Assembly: GCA_963930775.1 (NCBI GenBank)
Contig: OZ005695.1
Coordinates: 3,596,001 to 3,660,000 of the forward strand
Reading direction: 5' to 3'
DNA: 64,000 bases
Source: Cliona cf. orientalis
Lineage: Eukaryota; Porifera; Demospongiae; Clionaida; Clionaidae
Notes under the pieces: model-generated
Database searches by the model: none
The model's input: only the letters and a program-made list of their open reading frames with translations
Told to the model about the DNA's origin: nothing
Shown here: positions 21,936-32,999 of the stretch, piece by piece
Position numbering within the stretch: position 1 is the first letter of the stretch
Layout of the letters: every line of letters starts with the position of its first letter
Made by a program: the position numbers and the translations under genes

Positions 21936-22087
21936 CTCTTAGTGGTACGGGTTTAAATTAATATATACATGAATTTTCTTCCACCATCATGCCGTAATAA
22001 TATTCAACACAATAATCAATCACGACTACTGTGATATTGTCTTATTTAGACTAGCTATTTAATGGCTAGTAGCACTACAAAGTAACA

Positions 22088-23062
22088 TTACATGTCATTA
22101 TCCTCTACTGAATAGCTATACAGTTCAATTTGCTCCAGCACAGCATCTTCATCTGACCTTGGACTATTGGTGCACACCCTCATCTCAATGTCATCCTGAG
22201 TTGGTTGAGGCAGCTGCTTACAGAACCACGGTCCTCCTCTGTCACAGCACTCATTCTTCTCCTCACACCCCTTACCATCCCAAAGCGGGTTGTCAAAGTA
22301 GTAGCGTTGCTGAGCTCTTGTTCTGCTGCCAGCTTCACAGTAGTAGTCCTCACCAACAAAGCCGGGGATGACTCCATTGAAAGTATGAGATGGACGGAGG
22401 CATGGACAAGACACATCAGTAAACCGAGTCTCATCAGTTGCATCAGCAAATGTCCACACATGTTGCCGTGGTGATCCATGTGTAAGACTGACACCGTCAA
22501 CATATGTTTCGTTTATTCCAGGTGTAAATCGAGAGGGGCCAAATCCACGTGGTGAATAATATTGGTATCCTATCACCTTCCCACATACTTTTTCGTATCT
22601 CACTCCCTGTGTGCTGAAGGTAGTTGAAGAGCATCCTGGAGCAAGGCTTGGCTTGCGACACAGTCTCCTTCCCTCAGTGACATTGTAGACCAGTCCAGGA
22701 GGGCACTGGGAGTGGTTGTTCCTCATGTCCACGTTAGCAATTCTCATCCATCCTCCTGACTGATGAAATGTATTGTTACAGTAGACACCCACAGCTCCTG
22801 ACACTCCCTGTATCCAGTAGTAGCCAGAGTTGTACTCGGGCTTCAGCTCTGCAATCTGCTTACACGAAGAAGCAGCATATTCTGGGGCTAATCCTAGGTA
22901 CATTTTTACCAGGTTGGAATGTATCTCTTTCTTTATGATATCTTCAATCAATTGCAAGGCGTTGCTGCTAACTTTCATTTCTGCTGTTTGAAGGGCCTCA
23001 CTAGTTGCAACAGCTCCTGTAAAGCTCGCAATAGCGGTAATAAGGATTGCTAGAAGAACCAT
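22088..23062 (-). CDS. FRDL secreted protein, alternative N-terminus type (324 aa)
   Basis: Intact frame with a distinct N-terminus: signal peptide VLLAILITAIASFTGAVA, then a helical segment (SNALQLIEDIIKKEIHSNLVK) instead of the CPAR type. The core follows: SCKQIAELKPEYNSGYYWIQGVSG, VYCNNTFHQSGGW (lacking the usual EMGP residues), CPPGLVYNVTEG, INETYVDG, HGSPRQHVWTFADATDE and CPCLRPSHTFNGVIPGF. The C-terminus ends ELYSYSVEDNDM instead of ELYIQ because an AGCT insertion at 22114-22117 shifts the last codons. FDNPLWDGKGC and CEEKNECC are small variants of the motif. The copy at 61840-62812 is broken. Confidence 0.8.
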   Translation of the reverse strand: MVLLAILITAIASFTGAVATSEALQTAEMKVSSNALQLIEDIIKKEIHSNLVKMYLGLAPEYAASSCKQIAELKPEYNSGYYWIQGVSGAVGVYCNNTFHQSGGWMRIANVDMRNNHSQCPPGLVYNVTEGRRLCRKPSLAPGCSSTTFSTQGVRYEKVCGKVIGYQYYSPRGFGPSRFTPGINETYVDGVSLTHGSPRQHVWTFADATDETRFTDVSCPCLRPSHTFNGVIPGFVGEDYYCEAGSRTRAQQRYYFDNPLWDGKGCEEKNECCDRGGPWFCKQLPQPTQDDIEMRVCTNSPRSDEDAVLEQIELYSYSVEDNDM

Positions 23063-23156
23063 TGTGAAATATCACGTTGTTGATAGCTCCGGCTGTGTTA
23101 TAGTTAGCAATATCTGGGCTTATTCAGTTCTGAAATAGGATTATGATTTGTTCCTA

Positions 23157-23162
23157 TTTATA
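23157..23162 (-). promoter_or_regulatory. TATA box of FRDL gene 22088-23062
   Basis: GATCTATAAATAGGAAC on the minus strand, 95 bases upstream of the ATG. It is identical upstream of the broken copy (62910-62915). Confidence 0.6.
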
Positions 23163-23354
23163 GATCTCCAAGCTTGCATGCCACTTCAAAGTTACATGAC
23201 ATTGTACCATCTGCATGATAATATTATATTATGCTAACCCGTGTACTATCTACCAACAAAGAGTTAGAGTAATAACACCTCTCGTGACGCACCTGCTATT
23301 AAGTGTTGATAGCTGCATTCCATATAGGTCTCCTAGCTTGCGATGAATTGAGGT

Positions 23355-23705
23355 TTTACGTTTATGTCCACTTCAAAGTTGCCTGGCCATCTGCAGGTAT
23401 TATTGTAATGTCATCTGAGTCACACAATGAATGGACAATACGTTTTACATTTATGTCCACTTCAAATTGCCTGGCCATCTGCAAGTATTGTGGTGTCATC
23501 TGAGTCACACAATGAATGGATAATAGCTAATTCTCATTTTACGTTTATGTCCACTTCAAAGTTGGCTGGCCATCTGCAGGTATTATTGTAGGACATCTGA
23601 GTCACACAATGAATGGACAATAATACGTTTATGTCCACTTCAAAGTTGCCTGGCCATCTGCAGGTATTATTGTGATGTCATCTGAGTCACACAATGAATG
23701 AACGA
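23355..23705. repeat. Minisatellite, four units of 84-94 bases
   Basis: Units begin near 23355, 23444, 23538 and 23622. They share TTTATGTCCACTTCAAA, CTGGCCATCTGCA and TCTGAGTCACACAATGAATG. The same four-unit array with the same unit-to-unit differences occurs at 63110-63460, so the array was duplicated as a block. It is not a CRISPR array: units are contiguous, with no short repeat and spacer structure. Confidence 0.75.
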
Positions 23706-24394
23706 TAATTTTTTGTATGTTGCCCCTACATGCACAGGTAGCTAAAGGTTGGTGGTCAATTATGCACTTTTTTGTCAACAAAGCAATAATATTGTACCTC
23801 TCCCGTTGTGACACATCTATTTCTAGCTGCTATACATTTGTATTAAGGACCATGGCCTGGAAACTTGTTATTTCGGAGTCCTAATTTGTGTGCTCTAACT
23901 ATACTGAGTACTGTTACTGTATGGAAGCCATATTTTCCACACTTTCGCTCTAATTGCAAATCGCCCTTCTAAAAGATGTGCCACCTAGTAGCTACCTGGA
24001 CCAGAATGTTAATTTCCGTGCTCTAATTATGCGCCACCCAAGGCTGGTAATAATTTTGGTGCGTTAATTGGTAATAATATGCTCTGATCCACATGGAGCC
24101 TGACTGTGATTATCACCACCTCCTCACACTATCCACTTTGCTTGGCTACAATAACTGTCATGAAATAATAATATTATGATCTTGACTTCAGCTTCATACA
24201 TATATGCAAATATCAAAACTTTATACTGTTTTAGGATGACATACATAGCTATAATAATTAATAGCTCACAGCAATAGAACAATACTTTGCATTCAAGGAA
24301 ATCTGTAGGAAATACTACAGTAACTGTTTATAGTGTTTTAACAATAGATTTCCTTTCATTTATACTATATGCACACTCTCAGTGACACACACCT
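23706..24394. other. Non-coding duplicated interval
   Basis: Nearly identical to 63461-64000 up to the window end. The only notable ORF (61 codons, minus strand) is present in both copies but has no recognisable motif and overlaps the minisatellite, so it is not called. Confidence 0.5.
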
Positions 24395-24626
24395 TCCAGC
24401 AAGAAGTGGCTTGATTATCTGAAGTAAGTGCAAAATCTATATCATCATTCCAAGCAAGAAACTTGTGGACAACAGATTCGATTATTTCATCGCTTAGATC
24501 TTCACTAGACTGTTGGTTTTCAGATTAGGTACCACTACTGTTTTGTTGCTTTCCTGGCTGGATAAGTACCGTTGGCATGATATGAGCAGACTGCAATGAT
24601 AGCAGAGATAAGTACAATTTTGGCGA
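24395..24626 (-). pseudogene. FRDL N-terminal relic
   Basis: The sequence matches the segment from the signal peptide through the variable N-terminal region (the SNTT and LSDE...I words in degraded form). The position of the start codon reads GGCGATTAC instead of GGCAATCAT, and small deletions break the frame. The core and C-terminus are absent. Confidence 0.6.
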
Positions 24627-24639
24627 TTACTCCTTAGTG

Positions 24640-25718
24640 TTCTTTCAATAGTCAACAGCTATTTTAACTATTGCCTGTTATGATCACTCCTAGTTTTGAC
24701 CAAGACTACACATAGCACACCATGCAATTAAGGTATGTTGTTATAGTACTTGGGATTGTATATAGTACATTATAGTTGAGATTATAGTGTACTACCAAAA
24801 AATCTGTAAGTTGAGAAAGGTTGTTTGTGAAATTAGGAAGTAACATACGACTTCAATGAAAGATGGCCAGAGTTTAAAGTTCTGTGGAGCATAATAATTA
24901 TGCATAGGATCTGTGTGTATGCTTCATGAATAGGAAATATTAATTAAACCTTCTGGGAATATCCCAATACCTATTATGAGCCAGACATAAAGTAACGTGA
25001 GACATGATACATGACATCTAGATTCTCATGTGTAGCTACAGGGTATGCATCTAAATATAAATGACCAGTGGCATACCTGTGGCCGCAATAGATTGTATGG
25101 CTGCTACAAGGAGAATGGTCATTATCACTTTATAATGTACATAGGTACTGCAAATAGAATTTTAGTGCAGATTGTAATACAATATTATAGTGGTGGTGTG
25201 ATGGGTTAACAGTCTCTCTGTATATGTATTCATACTGGCTTGTTACTGACTGTTGTAGCTACATACATGCATGTGGATCATGTAGTCTATCAAGCTAGAC
25301 CCCTTTTTCGCCCAACGACCTTTACCCACTGTATCCATATACGCGAAAAAGGGGTCTAGCAAAGGCCAGTGGTGGAATGCAATCCATTTGGCGAAGCCAT
25401 ACAAGTGCGCGCTTGGCTCAAAAGCAAGGAAACAGCATCAGATGGCCCAGTCTGATATTGTCATGTTTTGAAAGTAAGCTCTAAAAACACTAAAAGCATG
25501 GTAGGCCTAGTTTAGTGCCCGTTTTTGCCAATTGCTACTCTACACCCACGCATAAATTGCTTGCATGAATTTCAAAAGCTGAATCTGATTGGCCAGACAA
25601 AATTCGATTAAACCCCAGCACCCCCCCCCCCCCGCCTCAATCCGCATCTGTTGAAGTTTGGCACTTTATCATCTCTTGCAGACCATATACACCAAACTCG
25701 AACCTTTAACCCTTCTAC
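24640..25718. other. Non-coding interval with small hairpin
   Basis: No gene is recognised. Bases 25130-25290 match the dispersed block near 10430-10580. A short hairpin lies at 25294-25360, and a C-run is at about 25618-25634. Confidence 0.4.
25294..25360. repeat. 67-base hairpin
   Basis: GCTAGACCCCTTTTTCGC and its exact complement form an 18-bp stem around a 31-base loop. It is a foldback-type small repeat; no gene is seen. Confidence 0.6.
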
Positions 25719-26012
25719 CAAGAGTATATAATAGAGAGGGAGGGAGAGTATCCTACTTCACTATGGGCCTGTGTTACAACCCTTTACGGGGATCATGACC
25801 TTTGTAATGATATTCACAGGCTTGAGGCCTCAGTACTAGCCGTTTGGGGGCATGTAGCTAAACCTCATGTACTGTAGAGCACTAATGCAGGTTGTTGCAG
25901 CTGCTATGTGATGTTGTAGGACAATCTGTGAAACCACTTTGTATGTGAATATCATTACAGAGGCCCATAGTGAAGTAGGATACTCTCCCTCCTTCTCTAT
26001 TATATACTCTTG
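25719..26012. mobile_element. 294-base MITE with 7-base target duplication
   Basis: The terminal inverted repeats are about 53 bases with roughly one mismatch (CAAGAGTATATAATAGAGA at the left end). CTTCTAC flanks both sides at 25712-25718 and 26013-26019. It is non-autonomous, with no ORF of note. Confidence 0.75.
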
Positions 26013-26019
26013 CTTCTAC

Positions 26020-26821
26020 TATCTACGATCACTCAGGACTGGACAATTGGACTGATAGATTTTCATTTAAAATGCACATTTGGAGGCTCTATAATGAGGT
26101 GCAATGGAGGCAAATAGCTCTACCTGTAGAAACACTCGGGCTGTCTTGGTTTTACTGGCCCCGCCTATCAACCACGCCCACCCACTATCGTGGCTCAAAG
26201 CACAGGCAAATGAGACTGAGTTCTTGTATGTTTATAGTGCTTCAGCCTCAACTGAAACGGTTTATTTGCTGAGTACCAGTAGCTGTATCTGTCTTCCAGC
26301 CTTGTCACCAGAGCTCCCTCCTCCCTCAACTTTGCACAGTATGATGGGTGGCCTTGGCACGGAGCTATCCTGTCATACGTGTAGCTTATTGTATGCCATA
26401 GTACATGCAACTTGCATGCATTGATAGATAATGTCAAGAGTGGCAATGTGACGGTACAATGTGACAGAGAATCTAGGTGTCATGATCCAAGACACTGACC
26501 CCTATCTGGTGTAGCCTAGGCTAGGCGGCTTAGATACAGATACAGACCCTAGTACATAATTTCCTGAGTGATGGGTACTGAGGCAGGGGTATTTAGAAGA
26601 CATTTTTTTTATTGTGATAATCTGAGCCTTATGCATGCATGCCATCTATGGTAGTACTGTAGTCTGTCCCCATTTTTTTGTACCCCACCTCCAGTCCATA
26701 CCCCTGAACATAACATGGTAAAGGTCGTCACACTTATTGAATAGTTGGCACCCTAGGCTAGAAGCTTCGAAGATCGTGTTATCCAGCATGCTAATCGACC
26801 ACAGTGGTACTTTGGGTAACA
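26020..26821. other. Interval with no recognised gene
   Basis: This stretch has overlapping plus-strand ORFs of 66 and 106 codons at 26072-26424. It is less AT-rich than its neighbours, so an exon is conceivable, but I find no family motif and no clear splice pair. Confidence 0.25.
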
Positions 26822-27064
26822 TTAGGCCACTCCAAATTAATTCATTGTTTCTCATCCCCCTTGAGCCGAAAACTGATGCGGGCGGGCGGCTGGAAATGGT
26901 CGTTTATTCACAAGTTTGATGGGAAATGGTCGTCAAAACCATAAGTTCAGCAGTCCAAAAAATCGAGGCGGTATACTTTTGTATTGTGCTAGTGCTGATG
27001 GAAATACATGCGGGCGGAAATCAAGGGGGGATGAGAAACAACTAATTGATTTGGAGTGGCCTTA
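26822..27064. mobile_element. MITE, TTAGGCCA...TTTCTCA family, member 2
   Basis: The left end TTAGGCCACTCCAAATTAAT and the reversed right end TAAGGCCACTCCAAATCAAT form inverted repeats of about 43 bases, ending in GTTTCTCATCCCCC. The first eight bases and the GTTTCTCA word are shared with 4380-4930. Both interiors also contain GATGCGGGCGGGC. Confidence 0.7.
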
Positions 27065-27630
27065 GCTATGAAGCATCTCCGTGCATTTTTAATGAAAATC
27101 TATCAGTCCAGTCCACCAATTGTAGCCACATATAATATTAAACATACTTATAGATACTATATATTATTATATAATCATAATAATATTATTATTAAATTTT
27201 ACATGTTGACTCACTCGCTGCATGCACTGCACAACATTAGTTATAGCTATAGCTTCCATCCTGTAACTAGCTATATAGCTATAGCTATTCCTAGAATTAA
27301 TTCATTTTACATAGCAGTAGCTATTTTATAGCTATACAGTATAAATTCACAGTGCCCATACACTTTCATTTGAATGGGAGTGGGAAGCTCAGTAGAGCTC
27401 ACTTCCATTTGTATGGGGGTGGGTAGCAATTCATGCTCAATGAAGTAGCTAGCTACATGTAAATTAAATACTATGTGGGTGAAATGACTACTCCCTATAC
27501 TGTGGCAGTTGTGCCAATAGAAGCAACACATGAAAGGATACGGATGGGAGAAACTCGTACGCGTGGGAGGGAACTGCAGCTGAATTCCCATGCACCCCAT
27601 GGTCCAGCCTATGTACGCATAACAATTAAA
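27065..27630. other. Non-coding interval
   Basis: It is very AT-rich with repeated TATAGCTATAGC words, and a short repeated ACTTCCATTTG segment lies near 27363-27415. No gene is seen. Confidence 0.4.
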
Positions 27631-28417
27631 AGCTTATAGTTTCCAGCTATAAAAGAGTGAGGGTGCATGGGTGTAGTGGACTTGGTAAACTATCACCAAG
27701 AATCGAATTTGCTGTAATGCCAAAAAGGACGTGAAAAGGGATGCATGGGCAGTGCACCTTCTTTACCTTGGGCTCGAACTGGGAAAGGGTGCCGCTATTC
27801 ATGTTGGTTGGAGTGTACAAAGTAATGCTAATAGTATATGACATTGTTAGCTAAGCATCTTGTGTTGTGTAAACCACTGTAAAGCAGTTACATAATAATA
27901 TAATAATACTTGAAATATTATTGGACCTTAATTGTAGTGTGTGTAAACCAGTCTCACCACATCCCCATCAATTGGGCTATACATAGGTGGCCCTGGGTTC
28001 TCTTTCAAATATGTTTTAGACCTCAGTAGGAAATTGAAGCAAAACTGGGGGTGGATAATCCCCATAGTGGGCCCTTTTTAGTAGCTACTGTGTGACCTAT
28101 AATATGGTATTTCTTCAGACATGTACATGTAGTTCTGTATGTGCCGTAACTTCCCGAATGTGAACCCCCACCCCTTCTTCAGCAGTAGACGAGGTGAGAC
28201 TTGATTTTCGGAAATAATGTGTGTCACATTATTTTACAGCATTGGCAACACCCACTCCCATGATTGTATGGATATATAGTATATTGTATTACTGTGCCAT
28301 GTATTGTTTCTCGTCGTGTTAAAATTTGCATTTACAGTTGTAGGAGAAGCAGATAGTGAATATGAAGAGGAATCCATAGAGATATTTGAAGCAGAAGAGG
28401 AGACTTTAGTGGAGTAA
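27631..28417 (+). pseudogene. EIF3B: eIF3B last intron and last exon, copy 3
   Basis: This matches 14160-14907. Only the final acidic exon is present: 28338-28417, encoding VVGEADSEYEEESIEIF and ending TAA, with a good AG acceptor. The four preceding exons are missing; the match starts inside the last intron. It shows that the duplication unit ended within the gene, so this copy cannot make eIF3B. Confidence 0.75.
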
Positions 28418-28510
28418 AGTTTTCTAGAGATAATCAAAATAGTAACAGTATTAGTGTTAAACTGTTAACTAATTAATTTTTTCGAAGCAAAAGCATAGTA
28501 TAATATTATC

Positions 28511-28819
28511 AGGAGTAGATTGGATAGGAGTGTTGAACTACATGTAAACGCGTTCCGGGAGGATGACGTAGACAATACGTAAGTAAATGAATCTGAGGTC
28601 ATGTAAATGAGTACAGCGGGTGTGTCCCACCCAAGGCCACCATAGTACCAGCTGCACTATACAGTTGTACAGCTGCAGTCTGCGTTTACATAACACCCAC
28701 TTAAAGTACAAGATGTGATAGTGCTTGGCAGCCTTGATTACAATTTGTCTACATTATCCTACCGGAACGCTGTTACTACGTTTGTACTGTAGTTCAACAC
28801 TCCTATCTAGTCTACTCCT
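28511..28819. mobile_element. 309-base MITE, AGGAGTAGA ends
   Basis: The left end AGGAGTAGATTGGATAGGAG and the reversed right end AGGAGTAGACTAGATAGGAG are inverted over about 31 bases. The paralogous sites near 14985 and 60285 lack the insert, which proves an insertion after duplication. It contains CpG-rich and GGTGTG words and no transposase. Confidence 0.7.
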
Positions 28820-29152
28820 ATATTATATATATAAGAGTTACATGCAGGGGACTCCTAGTGTATGTGGCACATTTTTTAATGGTACTATAATAGAATTTCT
28901 GTTCAAATGCGAAATCACAGTGCAATGACTACACACATTGAATATCCAGCATCAATCAAAAAGTTATATACACCATGGATAAATAATATTATTTTATACA
29001 GCATATTTTTTGTTCGCTCTCAACTATTATTATATTTTTAGTACGGTTCAATAATTTTGCCCAGTTTAAATTAGATGCCCATTTTGTTACAGTGCTTATG
29101 CACTGAATGTGTGTTGATTTTAGTTGAAGAAAGTTTGTGTTGTGGCTAAAAT

Positions 29153-30160
29153 TCATTGAATGTAGAGTTTAATTTGCTCCAGTACAACGTCTTCATCCGA
29201 AGTATTACTGTTAGTGCACACCCTCATCTCAATATCATCCTGAGTTGGTTGAGGCAGCTGCTTACAGAACCACGGTCCTCCTCTGTCACAGCACTCATTC
29301 TCCCCCTCACACCCCTCACCATCCCAGAGAGGGTCATCAAAGTAGTAACGTCTCTCAGCTTCATTTCTGCTGCCTGTTTCGCAGTAGTAGTCCTCACCAA
29401 CAAAGCCGGGGATGACTCCAGTAAAGGGGACAGATGGATTGAAACATGGACAGGCAGTGTATTCCGGGTGATATCTGTTGGTAAGTGCTTCATCATGAGC
29501 AGCTGCATAGGTCCACACATGCTGTCGCGGTGAGCCATGTGTGATGCTGACTCCATCAACATAGGTACCCATTATTAGTGGTTGAAATCGTGATGGGCCG
29601 AATGCATTCGTTTGAAAATATTGGTATCCTATTATCTTACCGCAAACATATTGGTATTCCACTCCCTGAGTGCTGAATATAGTTGAAGAGCATCCTGGAT
29701 TAAGGTTTGGCTTGCGACACAGTCTCTTTCCCTCAGTGACATTGTAGACCAGTCCAGGAGGGCACTGAGATTCGTTAGTATTCCTTATGTCCACATTAGC
29801 AATTCTCATCCAGCCTCCAGACTGGCCGAATGTATTATTAGGCCCCATCTCACAGTAGACTTCCACAGCTCCTGACGCTCCCTGTATCCAGTAGTAGCCA
29901 GACTCATAGCTTGGCCTTAGCTCAGCAATTGTCTTGCAAGAGATGACTGGGTTTTCTGGTATTGACCCAATGTCGTTTCTCCTATCCAAGTAGTCATTGA
30001 TAGCGTTGTCAATAGCTGTATCACTCAGACCACCACTGCTAAATCTCTGGTATTCTAGCACTACAGTTCTGTCATTTTCCTTTATATGTACCGGACAAAA
30101 TCCATTTGCACATGAGGAGTAAATTGCTAGAATAATGGTAAACATTGTTTTGGCAGCCAT
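29153..30160 (-). CDS. FRDL secreted protein, FCPVHIKEND type (335 aa)
   Basis: Intact frame. The Met at 30160 begins the signal peptide (AAKTMFTIILAIYSSCANG); nine more codons upstream are open but not needed. It is closest to 15306-16313, differing mainly in the loop (NRYHPEYTACPCFNPSVPF), in LNPGCSS for LAPGCSS and in scattered residues. It keeps SCKTIAEL, YYWIQGASG, GGWMRIANVDIRNTNES, CPPGLVYNVTEG, HGSPRQHVW, FVGEDYYCETGSRNEAERRYYF and the C-terminal block. The promoter differs from its relatives because the homologous TATA word is lost at a rearrangement just upstream. Confidence 0.85.
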   Translation of the reverse strand: MAAKTMFTIILAIYSSCANGFCPVHIKENDRTVVLEYQRFSSGGLSDTAIDNAINDYLDRRNDIGSIPENPVISCKTIAELRPSYESGYYWIQGASGAVEVYCEMGPNNTFGQSGGWMRIANVDIRNTNESQCPPGLVYNVTEGKRLCRKPNLNPGCSSTIFSTQGVEYQYVCGKIIGYQYFQTNAFGPSRFQPLIMGTYVDGVSITHGSPRQHVWTYAAAHDEALTNRYHPEYTACPCFNPSVPFTGVIPGFVGEDYYCETGSRNEAERRYYFDDPLWDGEGCEGENECCDRGGPWFCKQLPQPTQDDIEMRVCTNSNTSDEDVVLEQIKLYIQ

Positions 30161-30249
30161 GTCATTGAAAGTAGATCCTTTTTTCATTCGTGTAGCTACC
30201 TTTCATGGCAGCCGGTTTCAAGTCATATAAATTATTATAACTACATGCT

Positions 30250-30606
30250 ACATCCACATGTCCGTACACGGTAATTATACGGCCCCGGTTCAGTCGATTT
30301 CCCTCGCGTTTGAACATGCGTTTCGCGCGTCCGTGGTGCGTGTACGCGCATGCGTGCGTATTACGCGCCTTATGGGCTTTTGGCGCTCATTGGCCTAGTT
30401 TGGAAGATTGACATTGTTCGCTGTTGCCACGATTATATTTCTCAGCCATACCTCCTGACATGGAGTGCTGGACAGCGTACAATTCATATGCAGGAGCGAG
30501 TCACATTGCTTTGGGCAAGGGAACTGGTAGTGATTCAGGCAAGGATGTGTCAGTTCGTGTGACCGGTGATGAGTCAGCAGCTCGTTCTTCCCAAGCCCAG
30601 GTATGA
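30250..30606 (+). other. CpG-rich block, possible promoter and first exon
   Basis: The homology with other FRDL upstream regions stops at about 30247 and is replaced by CpG-rich DNA (GCGTTTCGCGCGTCCG, CGCGCATGCGTGCG). A 60-codon plus-strand ORF from 30424 is followed by CCCAG|GTATGA, a good splice donor near 30600. The encoded text has no motif I recognise. It could be the first exon of an unrelated gene facing right, but no downstream exon is evident. Confidence 0.3.
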
Positions 30607-30609
30607 TCA

Positions 30610-31880
30610 TTATTCTCCTATGTAGGGTATGTGTGCGTTTATTAAATATCTATAATAGTGTGAGTTGAGTGTGTGTGTATGCGTGCATGTGCATGCACGT
30701 CTATGAGTGGGCATATTACATCAAAGTTTTAGATTATTCCTTACACTTTCTTTACCACACATAGTAATTAATAAAGGAGGCTTTAAGATACAATTTGGTC
30801 TTTGTTCCATAAAATTTTATTGAGTTGTTGCGGAGATATGGCTGTTTTAATATTTCTAAACATCACAATTTTTCTGCCAGGTGTGTGTGTACTATTCCAA
30901 TAGGGGAATGGCACGTATAACAGATTGATTACTTTAGAGACCTATAACTCAAAAACTACACCACTGATGGACTCCAAACTTGAAATATAAAATGTATGTA
31001 CCTATCTGCTTATTCTACTGATGAATTTAACATGCCTAAATGATAAAAAAAATTGGTGTGCATACCTTTTTGGCTGCTACTGTAGCTAACTCTTCACTGC
31101 CACCAAGGGCTTATAGGTCTATAAGCCCTTGTTGCCACAGAATTCCAGAAGCTGACTTCATGCATAATTTTTTGAATTACTAGTTTAGACATCCGCTTAA
31201 ACACATACATAAGCTTTTATAGTGGTACACACACATGTTCACATGTGTACATGCTCATATACACACATTAATATAATATTGCTTTCTGAAGTGGAATCTA
31301 TTCTTAAAGGATAAGATGAGCCCTGTTCTTCAGAAGCGACAAGGAGTTTAAAGTGCGTGCACTTTCTGTGTATCATATTTTTTGACGGAAATAGTCTACC
31401 TAGGAGTAGTTTGAGCCAAAAATTTCATTTTTCATATTTTCAATACATTTTCTCGTATGTACACATGTTATTTTACACAAAGTAAAATGCCTGTTGAGCT
31501 CTTTTCAACCGAACACTTCAAAAATGGTTGAAACTACTAAAAAATTTGAAATCAGCACCTTGAGTTACCCCTAGAAGCAAAAAATGCTCTGGAGAAGTGA
31601 GCAACATGGAACAAGTTGAAGTTATCCATTAGCAATATTTGTGTGCCACAGTAGTTGTCAATGAGTATGTGGTATTTATGGAGTTTCCCTGAAGCCCTGC
31701 AATGCCGGAAGTTAGTGGTTACAACCCAACACTTTGGATACGGTAGTGTAGTGCTATCTATGCTGAAGCCTGTGGTGCAAGTTTGGTGTTCGTAGCACAT
31801 TATAGTGAGTAGTTATATGATCCCTGAAATTTCGTAATATTTATATGTGTGCAGGTTTTTTATAGGCAATTTTTTGGAGT
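30610..31880. other. Non-coding interval
   Basis: No gene is recognised. A short perfect hairpin (CAAGGGCTTATA, 4-base loop, complement) lies at 31104-31131. The sequence is AT-rich with TG/CA simple repeats near 30660-30710. Confidence 0.4.
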
Positions 31881-31884
31881 TCTG

Positions 31885-32100
31885 ACATGCCTATACTAGT
31901 ATACTCTCCTGACAATGAACTTGTGACTGCTTCATCAATAGCCGCAGCAAACGTCCACGCATGTTGTCTCTGTGAACCATATGCATGTGTGATACTAGTA
32001 ACTCCATGCATCAATGTAGTGTCAAGATGGGCCGAAACCATTTAATTTGTTCTGAAGTACTGGCCACGGTATCCTATCACTTTGCCACAGACCTGCCTAG
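31885..32100 (-). pseudogene. FRDL mid-region relic with small insertions
   Basis: This covers the loop, HVW, the YVDG region and VCGK in degraded form. Insertions compared with intact genes include ATGCAT (31981-31986) and TGCA (32007-32010), which destroy the frame. Confidence 0.6.
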
Positions 32101-32334
32101 CGTAAGCCGCCATTTATCGGCATGCAAATTTTCCCAATTTGTAACTCCCGCCAGGAATGACGTATGAATTTGGTTCTTGCACTGAAAGAAAGCCCTTGAC
32201 GTAGGCTTTCGTTAGCTAGAATCCAGAGAGGTAGGTCCTAGTAATCAATGAGCTATAAGCGCTAATTCGCAGACATCACAATACCATTTATTGGCAACTG
32301 GTACGTATTATCGGCACACCTATCTTTTTCCATA

Positions 32335-32700
32335 GGCCAAATCCAAATGGTGGTATCCTATCACCTTCCCACAGACTTTCTCATATTTCATTCCCTGTGT
32401 GCTGAATGTAGTCGAAGAGCATCCTGGAGCAAGGCTTGGCTTGCGACACAGTCTCCTTCCCTCAGTGACATTGTAGACCAGTCCAGGAGGGCACTGGGAG
32501 TGGTTGTTCCTCATGTCCACATTAGTAATTCTCATCCAGCCTCCAGACTCGCCGAATGTATTATTAGGCCTCATCTCACAGTAGACCTCCACAGCTCCTG
32601 ACACTCCCTCTATCCAGTAGTAGCCAGACTCATAGCTTGGTCTTAACTCAGCAATTATCTTGCAAGAGATTGCTGGATTTTCTGGCATTGACCCAGCCTC
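32335..32700 (-). pseudogene. FRDL core fragment
   Basis: An open stretch encodes NPAISCKIIAELRPSYESGY, YYWIEGVSG, VYCEMRPNNTFGESGGW, CPPGLVYNVTEG and VCGKVIGY. It is a truncated copy of the neighbouring gene at 33000-34015, joined at CCAGCCTCCAG (about 32695), where microhomology is seen. It has no signal peptide and no C-terminus. It keeps the intact version of the site that is frameshifted next door. Confidence 0.65.
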
Positions 32701-32999
32701 CAGGCATATAGGCACCTGCAGCTGAGGCTACCAGGGTACTGAAATAGTTGTCAATGACACAATATTAAGTAGCACTCGCCCCTGCACCAAGCTATAGAAG
32801 GCTCTTAGACTAAGTTAATGGGCTTAGCTATACACGTTTACATGAATTTTAATAATTATTAATCTTCCACCATCATGCCGTAATGATAATAATAATTACG
32901 GCTACTGTGATAATATTGTCTCATTCAGACAAGCTATTTAGCTAATCATAGCTTACAGCTATAGACTAGTTGCACTACACAGTAACATTACATTATTTT

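Noticed and set aside
23355..23705. CRISPR-like periodic repeat
   Set aside because: Units are contiguous, 84-94 bases, without short repeats and unique spacers, and the genome is eukaryotic; it is a minisatellite.
23629..23814. Identical 61-codon ORF at 23629-23814 and 63384-63569
   Set aside because: It is identical only because the segment is duplicated; it overlaps the minisatellite and shows no motif.
26072..26424. Possible exon on the plus strand
   Set aside because: Two overlapping frames, no recognisable domain and no convincing splice sites; left as an unassigned interval.
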